Below are positions 17,747-26,174 of a stretch of DNA of 64,000 bases, piece after piece. A program made the position numbers and the translations under genes. The DNA comes from Candidatus Calescibacterium sp. GTDB lineage: Bacteria; Calescibacteriota; Calescibacteriia; Calescibacteriales; Calescibacteriaceae. Below the pieces are notes generated by a model. It worked only from the letters and a program-made list of their open reading frames with translations. It had not been told where the DNA came from and did not search any database. The stretch covers positions 62,001 through 126,000 of the forward strand of contig JANXBU010000003.1 of NCBI GenBank assembly GCA_025060505.1, in the 5' to 3' direction. The stretch's first letter is position 1. Every line of letters begins with the position of its first letter.

Positions 17747-19279
17747 TTAATCTTTGAAATCCTTTATCATGTCAACAAGTTTTTTTGAATATTCTTTGAG
17801 TTCTCCTATTTTTGATCTTAGGTTTTCAAGATTTCTCTTTGATTCGTCAAGTATAGATGATACTCGTGTTATTGATCTCGCAATTTCTGAACCAGCTCTT
17901 TCTTGTTGTGTGAATGCTGCTGCTATTGCGCTTATCTGATCTTTTGTCTTTGAAAATTTTTCCTGTATTTTTGTCATGGTTTGGGCGCTACCGGCAGCTA
18001 ATTTCGTATTCTCCTCTACCTTTTGAGATACTTTAATTATGTTTTCTGTTGTTCTGGATACCGCACTTCCAAACTGTGATATATTTGAAGATATTTCTTT
18101 GGCAAGCTGAAAAGTTCTCCCTGCCAATCTCCTAACTTCATCTGCAACAACTGCGAATCCCTTTCCATGTTCCCCAGCCCTTGATGCTTCTATTGATGCG
18201 TTCAAAGCTAAAAGATTTGTCTGATCAGTTATATCTGTTATAGCAGATACAAAACTTTCTATTTTCTTTCTCATCTCTTCAACTTTATTTATCTCAGATA
18301 TAACATCTTTTAACCTGTTTGTAAAATCTCCTATTGTGTTTAGAGATGAGTTTATAGTTCTTCCGCTCTCTGCTAAAGCATGGTATGATTCCTCTGTTGT
18401 GGAAGCTATTTTGTTCAGGTTTGAGGTGGATTCCGAGATAGTTGATGAGAATTCCTCTGTTGCAGTTGATATTCTCGATAGCTCAAGTATCTGCCCTGAT
18501 ATTTTCTTTGAAAATTCATCTATTAGCTCGTATGTTTTCTCAACGAACTCATCTACCTTTCCTGCTGTTTCAGATATTTGCCGAATTATTTCTATAAGCT
18601 TTCTTAAAAACTGGTTGAAATTCTGGCAAAGTTCTCCTATTTCATCTCTGCCCTGATAATTGATAAATTTTCTCAGATCAGTTGCTCCTTCTGATACTTC
18701 TTTGAGTCTCCCAGAAACTCTCTTTATGTTGTTGTGAACCTGTATGCCGTAGAGTAATCCTATAATTGATATGAAAATCATAGAAAGCAATATAGATGCG
18801 ATAACTGTTATGTTCTGGAAGCTCACTATACTTTCGATTCTTTTTGCATAGTTTGTCTGTAAAGTAGGAAATGCTTCGGAAAGTGTAACAACAAGATCTG
18901 CCAGAGTAGCTACATCTTCAGAGGAAAACTCAGAAAGCTTTGATGATTTCTGAACTACATCTTGAAGTTTCTTAGTAGCACTCTCAAAATTACTGATATC
19001 TACCCCAAGAGATTTCATCTTCTGTATTTTACCATCAATTTCTTCAAAGACAGGAATTATATTGCCAAGGACATCAGGAGAGGAAAATTTTATTGCTTGA
19101 TCAATACCACGAGATATTTCCAGCATCAACATTTTTACTTCTACTAACTCTCCGTAGTTTACAGCTATTTTTGATATTCTCTGCCCCCCAACAAATATCA
19201 CGATTCCGGCTACGAAAAAGAATAATGAACCAAGGATAAAGCCAAGAATTATTTTCTCTCTTATCCCTATCCTTATCAT
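17747..19279 (-). CDS. Methyl-accepting chemotaxis protein
   Basis: A 510-residue chemoreceptor. There is a membrane segment at about 10-30, a short helical periplasmic sensor of about 125 residues, a second membrane segment near 158-178, a HAMP domain ([16 protein letters not shown]) and a long coiled-coil signalling domain with the hairpin tip [19 protein letters not shown] and EVRRLAGRT. It relays a ligand signal to CheA/CheW. The periplasmic part is predicted all-helical, like four-helix-bundle sensors; the ligand is unknown. Its stop is 157 bp from tRNA-Lys on the same strand. Confidence 0.96.
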   Translation of the reverse strand: MIRIGIREKIILGFILGSLFFFVAGIVIFVGGQRISKIAVNYGELVEVKMLMLEISRGIDQAIKFSSPDVLGNIIPVFEEIDGKIQKMKSLGVDISNFESATKKLQDVVQKSSKLSEFSSEDVATLADLVVTLSEAFPTLQTNYAKRIESIVSFQNITVIASILLSMIFISIIGLLYGIQVHNNIKRVSGRLKEVSEGATDLRKFINYQGRDEIGELCQNFNQFLRKLIEIIRQISETAGKVDEFVEKTYELIDEFSKKISGQILELSRISTATEEFSSTISESTSNLNKIASTTEESYHALAESGRTINSSLNTIGDFTNRLKDVISEINKVEEMRKKIESFVSAITDITDQTNLLALNASIEASRAGEHGKGFAVVADEVRRLAGRTFQLAKEISSNISQFGSAVSRTTENIIKVSQKVEENTKLAAGSAQTMTKIQEKFSKTKDQISAIAAAFTQQERAGSEIARSITRVSSILDESKRNLENLRSKIGELKEYSKKLVDMIKDFKD

Positions 19280-19347
19280 AATAAAAAATTTAGTAAGATT
19301 TCTACAAAAAAGTTGTTTTTATTGTGTTTGAAAAAATTTTCGTTTAG

Positions 19348-20664
19348 ATGATAAAGCTTCAAGATCTTCTGAGCCATAATGAAAAGATATGTGTTGTTGG
19401 TCTAGGTTATGTTGGTTTGCCGCTCGCTGCGGCTCTATCAAAGTATTTCAAGGTTATAGGTTTTGACAAGAATGAAAAAAGAATAAAGGAGCTCAAAGAT
19501 GGTGTAGATAGAACTGGCGAATTTACAAAAGATCAGCTCAAGAGTTCGGATATTTACTTTTCATCAGACCCATCTGTTATTTCAGATTGTAGGTTCATAA
19601 TAGTAGCTGTTCCTACTCCGGTTGATAATATGAAAAATCCAGATTTCCAATTTCTCAGAAGCGCTTCTGAAACTGTTGGAAAATATATGAAGAAGGGAAG
19701 TATAGTTGTTTTTGAATCAACTGTTTACCCCGGAGCTACGCGGGAGATATGTGTTCCCATTCTTGAGCGAACAAGCTTGATGAAATGGAAGAAAGATTTT
19801 TTTGTAGGATATTCTCCAGAAAGAATAAATCCGGGAGATAAGGAGCACACAATAGATAAGGTTGTTAAAGTTGTTTCTGGTGATACTCCTGAGACACTTG
19901 AGGTTGTAGCCGGTGTTTATGGGAGAATAACGGGTATTCACAGGGCAGAAAGTATAGAAGTTGCGGAAGCTGCAAAAGTGATAGAGAATATACAAAGAGA
20001 TATAAACATAGCTCTTATGAATGAGCTTTCTCTTATATTTCACAAAATAGGGCTAGATGTAAAATCTGTTTTAGCTGCTGCAAGAACCAAGTGGAATTTT
20101 CTCCCGTTTGAACCCGGCCTTGTTGGCGGACACTGCATACCTGTTGACCCATATTATCTTGCATACAAATCTCTTGAAGTAGGTCACGTCCCAGAACTTA
20201 TTTTAGCTGGCCGAGGTATAAACGAATTCATACCAGTTTATATAGCTCAGGAGGTTATTAAACTTCTGATAAAAAATGAAAAAAAGGTAAAAGGTGCAAA
20301 TGTTCTTGTGCTTGGTGCAACTTTTAAAGAGAATGTTCCGGATGTAAGAAACAGTAAGGTCTTTACAATGATAAAAGAACTGCAAGAATTTGGAGTATCA
20401 ATTTTTATATATGATCCTGTTGCAGATAAGGAAGAGATGTCAAAAGAATATCAAAAAGACCAGTATAGGTATGAGGTGATTGATCAGGTGAATGGTAAAT
20501 ATGACTGTGTTGTTGTGGCTGTTAAGCATAAGATGTTTTATGAAAATATTTCGGTTGATTTTGTAAGAAGTATTTCAACAGAACCGCCTATACTTGTTGA
20601 TGTGAAAAGTATGTTTGATAGAAATCAGTTTGAGAAGATGGGTATAATATACTGGGCCCTGTAA
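19348..20664 (+). CDS. Nucleotide-sugar (UDP-HexNAc type) 6-dehydrogenase
   Basis: In this 438-residue dehydrogenase of the UDP-glucose/UDP-GlcNAc family, the N-terminal NAD domain has VVGLGYVGLPLA; the middle has VFESTVYPGAT, SPERINPGD and AAKVIENIQRDINIA; the active-site cysteine is in GGHCIPVDPYYLAYK. A C-terminal UDP-binding domain follows (ATFKENVPDVRNSKV). The PTPVD and NIQRDINIA features place it with the TviB/WbpA/WbpO group, which oxidises UDP-N-acetyl sugars to uronic acids for surface polysaccharide. Substrate choice between GlcNAc and GalNAc is not decided by what I can see. Confidence 0.93.
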   Translation: MIKLQDLLSHNEKICVVGLGYVGLPLAAALSKYFKVIGFDKNEKRIKELKDGVDRTGEFTKDQLKSSDIYFSSDPSVISDCRFIIVAVPTPVDNMKNPDFQFLRSASETVGKYMKKGSIVVFESTVYPGATREICVPILERTSLMKWKKDFFVGYSPERINPGDKEHTIDKVVKVVSGDTPETLEVVAGVYGRITGIHRAESIEVAEAAKVIENIQRDINIALMNELSLIFHKIGLDVKSVLAAARTKWNFLPFEPGLVGGHCIPVDPYYLAYKSLEVGHVPELILAGRGINEFIPVYIAQEVIKLLIKNEKKVKGANVLVLGATFKENVPDVRNSKVFTMIKELQEFGVSIFIYDPVADKEEMSKEYQKDQYRYEVIDQVNGKYDCVVVAVKHKMFYENISVDFVRSISTEPPILVDVKSMFDRNQFEKMGIIYWAL

Positions 20665-20842
20665 TCTTGTGCCAAGTTTTTATCAGAGTTATTATCAGAG
20701 TTAGTATATGTCATTTACCGTTTCTCCTGCATTTTGTCGTTTTCCTGGGATCTGTTGCAATACTGTTTGAGCTTTCAGATCTTATACGGTGGTGTATTTT
20801 GTGTTTGCAACTTTTCTCGGATTATTCGTATTTTGAATCGTT

Positions 20843-22039
20843 TTATTTTTGCAACTGGTTTGTTATCTTTCTATCGTTTGGCATAATTATCGCCATTATG
20901 AAGGCAAGGGATATGGGAGCGATTAGGAAAGTAAAATATTCTTTTTGAGATGATATAAATCCAGAGGCAGATATTGTTAGTATTACAGCTATTACTCTGC
21001 TTATGAGTCCAACGAAGCTTGTAGCTTTTGCAAGATGTTCTTGTTTATGAAATCTTCCTATCCAATCCATAATTATTGGATATGCGGGAAGCATAAGAAA
21101 TCCACTAACAGAAAGCGATATCATGACAAAAGATGCACTCGCTTCTGTTCTAAGTATAGCGAAAAATATAGCTATTGCAGGTATTATTGTTCTGAGGTAG
21201 ATTGTTCTTATGTTATTTTGACAGATTTTTTTTGGTAGAAAAGTTATCGCTATGAGTCCAGATATTATTGATACTGCTACGGATCTCCCAGCAATATCTT
21301 CAAGTCCCTCTGATTTTAGAACCGGCTCAAGCCATGTTGCAAGGTTGTCAAATGTTGCAACACCTAAACCTAGTATTGCTCCTATTATCAGTAAATCTTT
21401 ACTTCTGAGCAAATATCTGAAATCTTCTTTTATTTGTAGTTTTGGAGTTTTTTCTATATCTTTTTGTTCGTTTTCTTTAATTATCTTGTTTGAATAAAGA
21501 AAAAGTATAAATCCTATTAGCGAGGTTATTATTGATGGTATAGATAAACCCCTTGTCCCACCGATTTCATACATTTTAACGCCGAAGAACAAAGAAAATA
21601 CTGCTCCAAGATACATCACTAAGCTCAAAATGGATATTATTTCTGTTTTTTTCTCTGGAAATATCCTTGATGAGAATGGAACAAATGAGTTTAGCAGAAA
21701 TGGCTGACCAATTGCGCCACAGAGTTGAAAAGATAAAATCCACCACCAGTTGTTGTATATAGGTCTTCCCAACGAAGATATTGTGGTCATCAATATTCCA
21801 AAGGTCAACCACTTTTTGAAATCTTTATCAAGAAGGATTCCACTTGGTATAGTCAATATAAGGAAAAGTATAGGGTATGTTATTGCTAAAAAACCTATGT
21901 TTTTCACATTTGTGTTTATTTCTTCTGAAACTTTGGTAATAACTGGTGAGTAGGTTACCCATATAGCTTGAGACGAAAATATTAAGAGCGCAAAGCCTAT
22001 AAGAAGTAAATATTTCAGATGATTTTTTTCTGATTCCAT
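20843..22039 (-). CDS. Major facilitator superfamily transporter
   Basis: A 398-residue protein with about twelve hydrophobic segments in two halves. The loop after the second segment has the MFS pattern IPSGILLDKDFKKW (GxLxDrxxrr type). Start taken at ATG 22039; an upstream TTG at 22081 would add 14 residues. Some members with this layout carry haem or small organic molecules, but the substrate here is unknown. The gene is convergent with the dehydrogenase gene and divergent from the DsrE gene. Confidence 0.88.
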   Translation of the reverse strand: MESEKNHLKYLLLIGFALLIFSSQAIWVTYSPVITKVSEEINTNVKNIGFLAITYPILFLILTIPSGILLDKDFKKWLTFGILMTTISSLGRPIYNNWWWILSFQLCGAIGQPFLLNSFVPFSSRIFPEKKTEIISILSLVMYLGAVFSLFFGVKMYEIGGTRGLSIPSIITSLIGFILFLYSNKIIKENEQKDIEKTPKLQIKEDFRYLLRSKDLLIIGAILGLGVATFDNLATWLEPVLKSEGLEDIAGRSVAVSIISGLIAITFLPKKICQNNIRTIYLRTIIPAIAIFFAILRTEASASFVMISLSVSGFLMLPAYPIIMDWIGRFHKQEHLAKATSFVGLISRVIAVILTISASGFISSQKEYFTFLIAPISLAFIMAIIMPNDRKITNQLQK

Positions 22040-22202
22040 TAAAGAGAAATTAGCTAAAAATTTTAAAAATATGTGGAGCAAGAATTTATGTCTTTTATTT
22101 ACTTTATCATAGGATGTTTTGCTTTGGTGAGAACTGTGTAACGGAAGATTTTATCTTTTTGTTGTAGTTATCTTTAAAAAATCAACATATTAATATAAAG
22201 AG

Positions 22203-22736
22203 ATGGCAGATATAAAACAAGATATTTCGTCATATTCATTGCCTGAGCGAAAAACAGAGGAAAAAAAAGATAAAATGAGAATAATTTGCTTTTCTGGAGA
22301 TATGGATAAAGCATTTGCAGTTTTGACCTTGGCGTCAACTGCGGCTTCCCTTGGTATGGATGTAGCTATATTTTTTACATTCTGGGGTCTATCATTAATA
22401 AAGAAGAACAGGAAACTCAAAGGTAAAAACTTTCTCCAGAAGATGATGGATATTATGATGCCGTCCGGTCTTGATTCATTGAAGCTCTCTAAAATGAACA
22501 TGGCTGGTCTTGGTCCATTTTTTATGAAAATTCTTATGAAGAAGACGAAATCTCCTGATTTAAAGGATCTTTTTGAAGCTGCGAAGGAATCTGGTGTAAA
22601 GTTTTATGCTTGTTCTACATCTTGTTCCATTCTGGGTATAGATAGGTCAGAGTTTGTTGATGAAGTTGAAGAGATTGTTGGAGCTGCGACTTTTATTTCG
22701 GAAGCAAAAGATGCAAAAATATCACTTTTTATATAG
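22203..22736 (+). CDS. DsrE/DsrF-like (DsrE2) sulfur carrier protein
   Basis: A 177-residue member of the DsrE2 group. After a 25-residue charged leader comes RIICFSGDMDKAFAVLTLA, then VAIFFTFWGLSLIKK and a methionine-rich middle; the conserved cysteines lie in FYACSTSCSILGI near residue 140. DsrE2 proteins partner TusA in passing persulfide sulfur. The next gene, 23 bp away, is a TusA. A TATTAATATAAA stretch directly before the ATG and no Shine-Dalgarno sequence suggest a near-leaderless start. Confidence 0.9.
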   Translation: MADIKQDISSYSLPERKTEEKKDKMRIICFSGDMDKAFAVLTLASTAASLGMDVAIFFTFWGLSLIKKNRKLKGKNFLQKMMDIMMPSGLDSLKLSKMNMAGLGPFFMKILMKKTKSPDLKDLFEAAKESGVKFYACSTSCSILGIDRSEFVDEVEEIVGAATFISEAKDAKISLFI

Positions 22737-22759
22737 AACTTTTACTAATTTTTTGTTTT

Positions 22760-22990
22760 ATGATTAAGGTTGATGCCGAATTTGATGCACGCGGGCTCAA
22801 GTGTCCGATGCCTGTTATAAGAGCCAAGAAAAAATTAGATGATCTTTCATCTGGTCAAGTTATACTCGTTATAGCAGACGATCCGGGAGCTAAGAAAGAT
22901 TTTCCTGCTTTTTGTATGCAAACCGGGCATGACCTTATAGATTTGAAAGAAGAAAATGGAGTTTTCAAGTTTTATATAAGGAAAAAATAA
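22760..22990 (+). CDS. tusA: TusA-family sulfurtransferase
   Basis: This small protein of 76 residues has the TusA signature: FDARGLKCPMPVIRAKK with the persulfide-carrying cysteine at about residue 15, then the VIADDPGAKKDFPAFC strand-helix. TusA shuttles sulfane sulfur to tRNA thiolation, molybdenum cofactor synthesis or sulfur oxidation systems. Between DsrE2 upstream and another DsrE-like gene downstream it is probably part of a sulfur relay. tRNA-Ala starts one base after its stop codon. Confidence 0.96.
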   Translation: MIKVDAEFDARGLKCPMPVIRAKKKLDDLSSGQVILVIADDPGAKKDFPAFCMQTGHDLIDLKEENGVFKFYIRKK

Positions 22991-22991
22991 T

Positions 22992-23066
22992 GGGGCTGTA
23001 GCTCAGAGGGAGAGCGCCGGTATGGCACGCCGGAGGTCGGGGGTTCAAATCCCCTCAGCTCCACCA
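22992..23066 (+). tRNA. tRNA-Ala (anticodon GGC)
   Basis: Acceptor GGGGCTG pairs with CAGCTCC (one G-T pair), the D-arm is GCTC/GAGC, the anticodon loop is ATGGCAC with anticodon GGC, and CCA is encoded. It lies inside the sulfur-relay gene run: one base after the tusA stop and 7 nt before the GTG of the next DsrE-like gene. Confidence 0.97.
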
Positions 23067-23073
23067 AATTTCT

Positions 23074-23361
23074 GTGAAAACCGTTCTATTTATAATCCAC
23101 ACAGATGATCAAGAAAAAATAGAGTTTGCAAAAAAATTCTCCCAAGCTCTACTGAAAAAGGGAGCAGATGTTGAATTGTTTCTTATGAGTAAAGGTGTTA
23201 AGTTTGCTTATGAACTCAAGGCGTTTGTGGATAAAATTTCGCTATGTTCAAGAAATGCTCAGGAACTTGGAATAAATGAAATCCAGGGCATTGATTTTGC
23301 AAGCCAATACAGATTGTCTGAAATGGTTCAGGATTCAGATCTTATTATCCCTCTGATATGA
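23074..23361 (+). CDS. Small DsrE-like protein
   Basis: A 95-residue protein with the DsrE alpha/beta pattern: VLFIIHTDDQEKIEFAKKF, then GADVELFLMSKGVKFA, a cysteine in ISLCSRNAQELGI at about residue 59, and a C-terminal SEMVQDSDLIIPL strand. It lacks the full TusBCD motif set. The GTG start comes only 7 nt after the CCA of tRNA-Ala and has no Shine-Dalgarno sequence, so translation probably relies on the processed transcript. A role in sulfur relay together with the DsrE2 and TusA genes just upstream is inferred from position. Confidence 0.82.
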   Translation: MKTVLFIIHTDDQEKIEFAKKFSQALLKKGADVELFLMSKGVKFAYELKAFVDKISLCSRNAQELGINEIQGIDFASQYRLSEMVQDSDLIIPLI

Positions 23362-23413
23362 AATTGTTTTAAATTTCTTATAATTTATCCTTGTTTGACA
23401 ATTTTATCTATCA

Positions 23414-24247
23414 ATGGAACCTTTTATAGTGGGGGATGATAAAGTTAGGAAATGTCTGGTCGGTGGAGGGAATCCTGTATTTATAGCTGGTCCGTGTGTC
23501 ATAGAGAGCGAAGAATTTACTTTAAGTTGTGCTGATAAGCTACATAAGATTGCCGAAAAATACAATATACAGCTTATATTCAAGGCTTCCTATGATAAGG
23601 CAAATAGAACTTCTGTAAATTCATTCAGGGGACCAGGATATGAGAAAGGTCTGAAAATTCTCGAAAGGGTGAGAAGAGAAATAGGTTTGCCTGTTTTGTC
23701 TGATGTTCATTGCAAAGAAGAAATACAACCCGCTTCCGAGGTTCTTGATGTTATCCAGATTCCAGCATTTTTAGCGAGACAAACAGATATGCTTGTTTTT
23801 TCTGGGAAAACTGGGAAACCTATCAATATAAAAAAACCGCAGTTTGCTTCTCCTTATGATACCAAATATATGTTGGAGAAAGTTATGTCTACTGGAAACA
23901 AAAAGGTTATGATATGTGAGAGAGGAACGGCTTTCGGATATAGAGATCTTGTTGTAGATTTCAGAAGCATTCCGATTATGAGAAAATGGTCCTTTGTGAT
24001 TTTTGATGGAACTCATACAACTCAAAAACCGTCTGCCGGTGACGGAATTTCTGATGGAGAAAGGTGGCTTTCACCATACCTTACGAGGGCGGCTGCATCT
24101 GTTGGTGTTGATGGATTTTTTCACGAAGTTCATCCAGACCCAGATAGAGCTCTTTCCGATCCAAAAACATCAATAAACTTTCAGATGTTTGAGATGATTA
24201 TCAAACAGGTCAAAAGAATAATTGAGATAAACCTAGATTCACTATAA
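23414..24247 (+). CDS. kdsA: 3-deoxy-8-phosphooctulonate synthase (KDO-8-phosphate synthase)
   Basis: A 277-residue KdsA: the barrel motifs IAGPCVIES, FKASYDKANRTS, RGPG, LSDVHCKEE and FDGTHTTQKP are all present. The enzyme condenses PEP with arabinose 5-phosphate, making the precursor of KDO in lipopolysaccharide. The cysteine in AGPCVIES marks the metal-dependent class, as in Aquifex, rather than the metal-free E. coli class with Asn. Together with gmhA it supports an LPS-bearing outer membrane. Confidence 0.97.
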   Translation: MEPFIVGDDKVRKCLVGGGNPVFIAGPCVIESEEFTLSCADKLHKIAEKYNIQLIFKASYDKANRTSVNSFRGPGYEKGLKILERVRREIGLPVLSDVHCKEEIQPASEVLDVIQIPAFLARQTDMLVFSGKTGKPINIKKPQFASPYDTKYMLEKVMSTGNKKVMICERGTAFGYRDLVVDFRSIPIMRKWSFVIFDGTHTTQKPSAGDGISDGERWLSPYLTRAAASVGVDGFFHEVHPDPDRALSDPKTSINFQMFEMIIKQVKRIIEINLDSL

Positions 24248-24593
24248 ATTCTATAATATAAGTATTTTCTGCACTTGTGCTAATCTCTGGAGTAATTTGT
24301 TGATGTTATATTTATTATAAACTTTATTCGGACTTGTAAAAATACAATGTGTAGCTATTGAAATCTTTGAACCTTGAAGAATCAGGATTCGGTTTATTCA
24401 GGGTGAAATTTTGATAAGTTTTTAACAATTGAAGATAAATTACCCTTCATATGTTGAACTTAAGATAAAATTTTTAGCAAAGTATTAAATTGACCGTGTA
24501 GAAAGGTATTTAATTGATCAGTTTAATTTCTACATGAATTTTGGTGAATTCTAAAAACGGAGACATTTTTGAATTATTGCCAAAGTATATTAG
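24248..24593. other. 346-bp AT-rich intergenic region between kdsA and the DUF6992-like gene
   Basis: No coding region, tRNA or terminator can be supported. The one structure seen is an 8-bp inverted repeat, TGTAGAAA at 24497-24504 and TTTCTACA at 24537-24544, about 50 bp before the foreign-looking gene at 24594. It could be an operator or the trace of an inserted segment. Confidence 0.4.
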
Positions 24594-25112
24594 ATGTGGC
24601 TTATGAGTCGTATTAGTAGGTGTTTTTTGGTCTTTTTTTTATTTCCGTATTTTATATTAGCACAGGCAAATGCAGATGTTCAAACATTTCAGATTCGGGA
24701 GAAGCTTCTTAATCATCAAGAGAGAATAGGGCAGGTGTTAGGATTTTGGGCCCTGGGAAGCATCGGAGTTGGTATATATCAGATTACAACTGGAAAAACA
24801 TTTGTTCGATTTATGGGATATCAGAATGTTGCTTGGGGAGCAATTGATGGAGCGATTGCGCTATATGCGCTTTGGGACCGGAGCCGTAAGCATAAAGCAG
24901 ATCCTGAATCTATTGATTGGAAGCGAGAACGGGATTTCTTTGCACGCATACTACTTATAAATGCTGGACTAGATTTACTCTATATCAGTGTTGGAGCTTT
25001 GCTTCTTACGCGTAGCAAAGATGTACGCTGGCGAGGCACAGGGGCAGGTATTCTTATACAGGGAACATTCCTTCTGCTTTTAGATAGTATCGGATACTTG
25101 CTTCTACCATAG
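24594..25112 (+). CDS. DUF6992-like membrane protein, probably horizontally acquired
   Basis: A 172-residue protein with a signal peptide (about 1-28), then three to four hydrophobic segments (about 45-62, 75-92, 118-138, 148-171) and the phrase LNHQERIGQVLGFWALGSIGVG, which resembles the DUF6992 family found mostly in Bacteroidota-type genomes. The function is unknown. Codon use differs clearly from the neighbours: most arginines are CGT, CGA, CGC or CGG, while adjacent genes use AGA/AGG almost exclusively. This suggests recent transfer. The start is ATG 24594, or the ATG at 24603. Confidence 0.8.
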   Translation: MWLMSRISRCFLVFFLFPYFILAQANADVQTFQIREKLLNHQERIGQVLGFWALGSIGVGIYQITTGKTFVRFMGYQNVAWGAIDGAIALYALWDRSRKHKADPESIDWKRERDFFARILLINAGLDLLYISVGALLLTRSKDVRWRGTGAGILIQGTFLLLLDSIGYLLLP

Positions 25113-25308
25113 TTATAGCTGTTGGATTATAGATCTTAACTTCTTTGCTGAAAAACTCTGTATCAGCTATGCAGAAGTATAACTGAAATACTGAAGAGAA
25201 TTGAAAGCTTTAGCCAACAATTATAACTTTTGTTATTTCTCTTATTTATTGCAAATATTTTGTCTGCTATTTTTTATTTTTTTAAGCTTTTGTATAAAAA
25301 ATAGATTT

Positions 25309-26163
25309 ATGCCCTACGTCACATCTTTTGATGGTACCAAAATACATTACGAAGTTGTTGGAAGAGGAAAAACTCCTTTATTCCTTATAATGGGTCTTGG
25401 TATGGATAAAAGAGGCTGGATTTTCCAGGTTCCATATCTCTCTGATGATTTTCTTATTTTTCTTGTCGATAACCGAGGGATAGGAAATTCAGACATACCG
25501 GAAGGTTTCTTCTCTACCGCAGATATGGCTCAAGACATATACGAGATAATGAAAAAGGAAGGTATTCAAAAAGCAAACTTTGTTGGTATATCTATGGGAG
25601 GTATGATTTTGCAGAAATTTGCATCAAAATACAAAGACATGGTCAACAAACTCGTTCTTGTTTGCACACTCCATAAGCTTGATGATCACGAAAAACAACT
25701 TATAAGAGATGGACTCAAATTTGCAAAAGGAATTGAGGTTGATAAAATAGATGAGAATATCTTGAAACAATACATTAACATGCTTCTTGATACAGACCCA
25801 GAAAGAGTGTTGAGATACATTTCAAAAAATCTTTTCTCAAAAGAATTTGCAAGTAATAATCTTGATTTTGTATTTGATTTCTTTGCTGACTACATAAGAA
25901 ATGGTTTCAAAGTTAAGGGTTTTCTGAAACAACTTTACGCTGTCCTGGAGCACGATTCAACGGAAGATCTGAAAGAAATAAAATCAGATACTCTGGTTCT
26001 TACAGGTGATGCTGATAGGATGGTTCCTGTTTGGAAATCTGAGTTTATAGCAAAGAACATTCCATCAGCAAAACTCAAAATAATAAAGGGTGGTTCCCAT
26101 GCTCTTAATTTTGAGAGATATGAAGAGTTCAATAAAGATATCAGAGATTTTATTCTTTCATAA
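25309..26163 (+). CDS. Alpha/beta hydrolase
   Basis: This 284-residue protein is an alpha/beta hydrolase: VVGRGKTPLFLIMGLGMD near the N-terminus, FLVDNRGIGNSD, the nucleophile elbow GISMGGM (Ser near residue 97), the acid in LTGDADRMVP and the catalytic His in GGSHAL. The substrate is not evident; esterases and haloperoxidase-like enzymes share this outline. A TTG at 25201 would add 36 hydrophobic residues; I prefer ATG 25309 because the family usually starts with the MPYVTSFDGTKIHYE-type strand. RadA starts 12 bp after the stop. Confidence 0.88.
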   Translation: MPYVTSFDGTKIHYEVVGRGKTPLFLIMGLGMDKRGWIFQVPYLSDDFLIFLVDNRGIGNSDIPEGFFSTADMAQDIYEIMKKEGIQKANFVGISMGGMILQKFASKYKDMVNKLVLVCTLHKLDDHEKQLIRDGLKFAKGIEVDKIDENILKQYINMLLDTDPERVLRYISKNLFSKEFASNNLDFVFDFFADYIRNGFKVKGFLKQLYAVLEHDSTEDLKEIKSDTLVLTGDADRMVPVWKSEFIAKNIPSAKLKIIKGGSHALNFERYEEFNKDIRDFILS

Positions 26164-26174
26164 AATTCAAGGAA

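Noticed and set aside
20667-20948. 93-residue hydrophobic ORF on the plus strand
   Set aside because: Its 3' third is antisense to the MFS transporter gene, the composition is low-complexity and no start signal is visible.
24497-24544. 8-bp inverted repeat as the end of a mobile element
   Set aside because: No matching partner on the far side of the foreign-looking gene and no target-site duplication was found.
25201-25308. 36-residue hydrophobic N-terminal extension of the hydrolase from a TTG
   Set aside because: The extension looks like AT-rich upstream DNA, and an ATG at 25309 fits the family start; export by this segment cannot be fully excluded.
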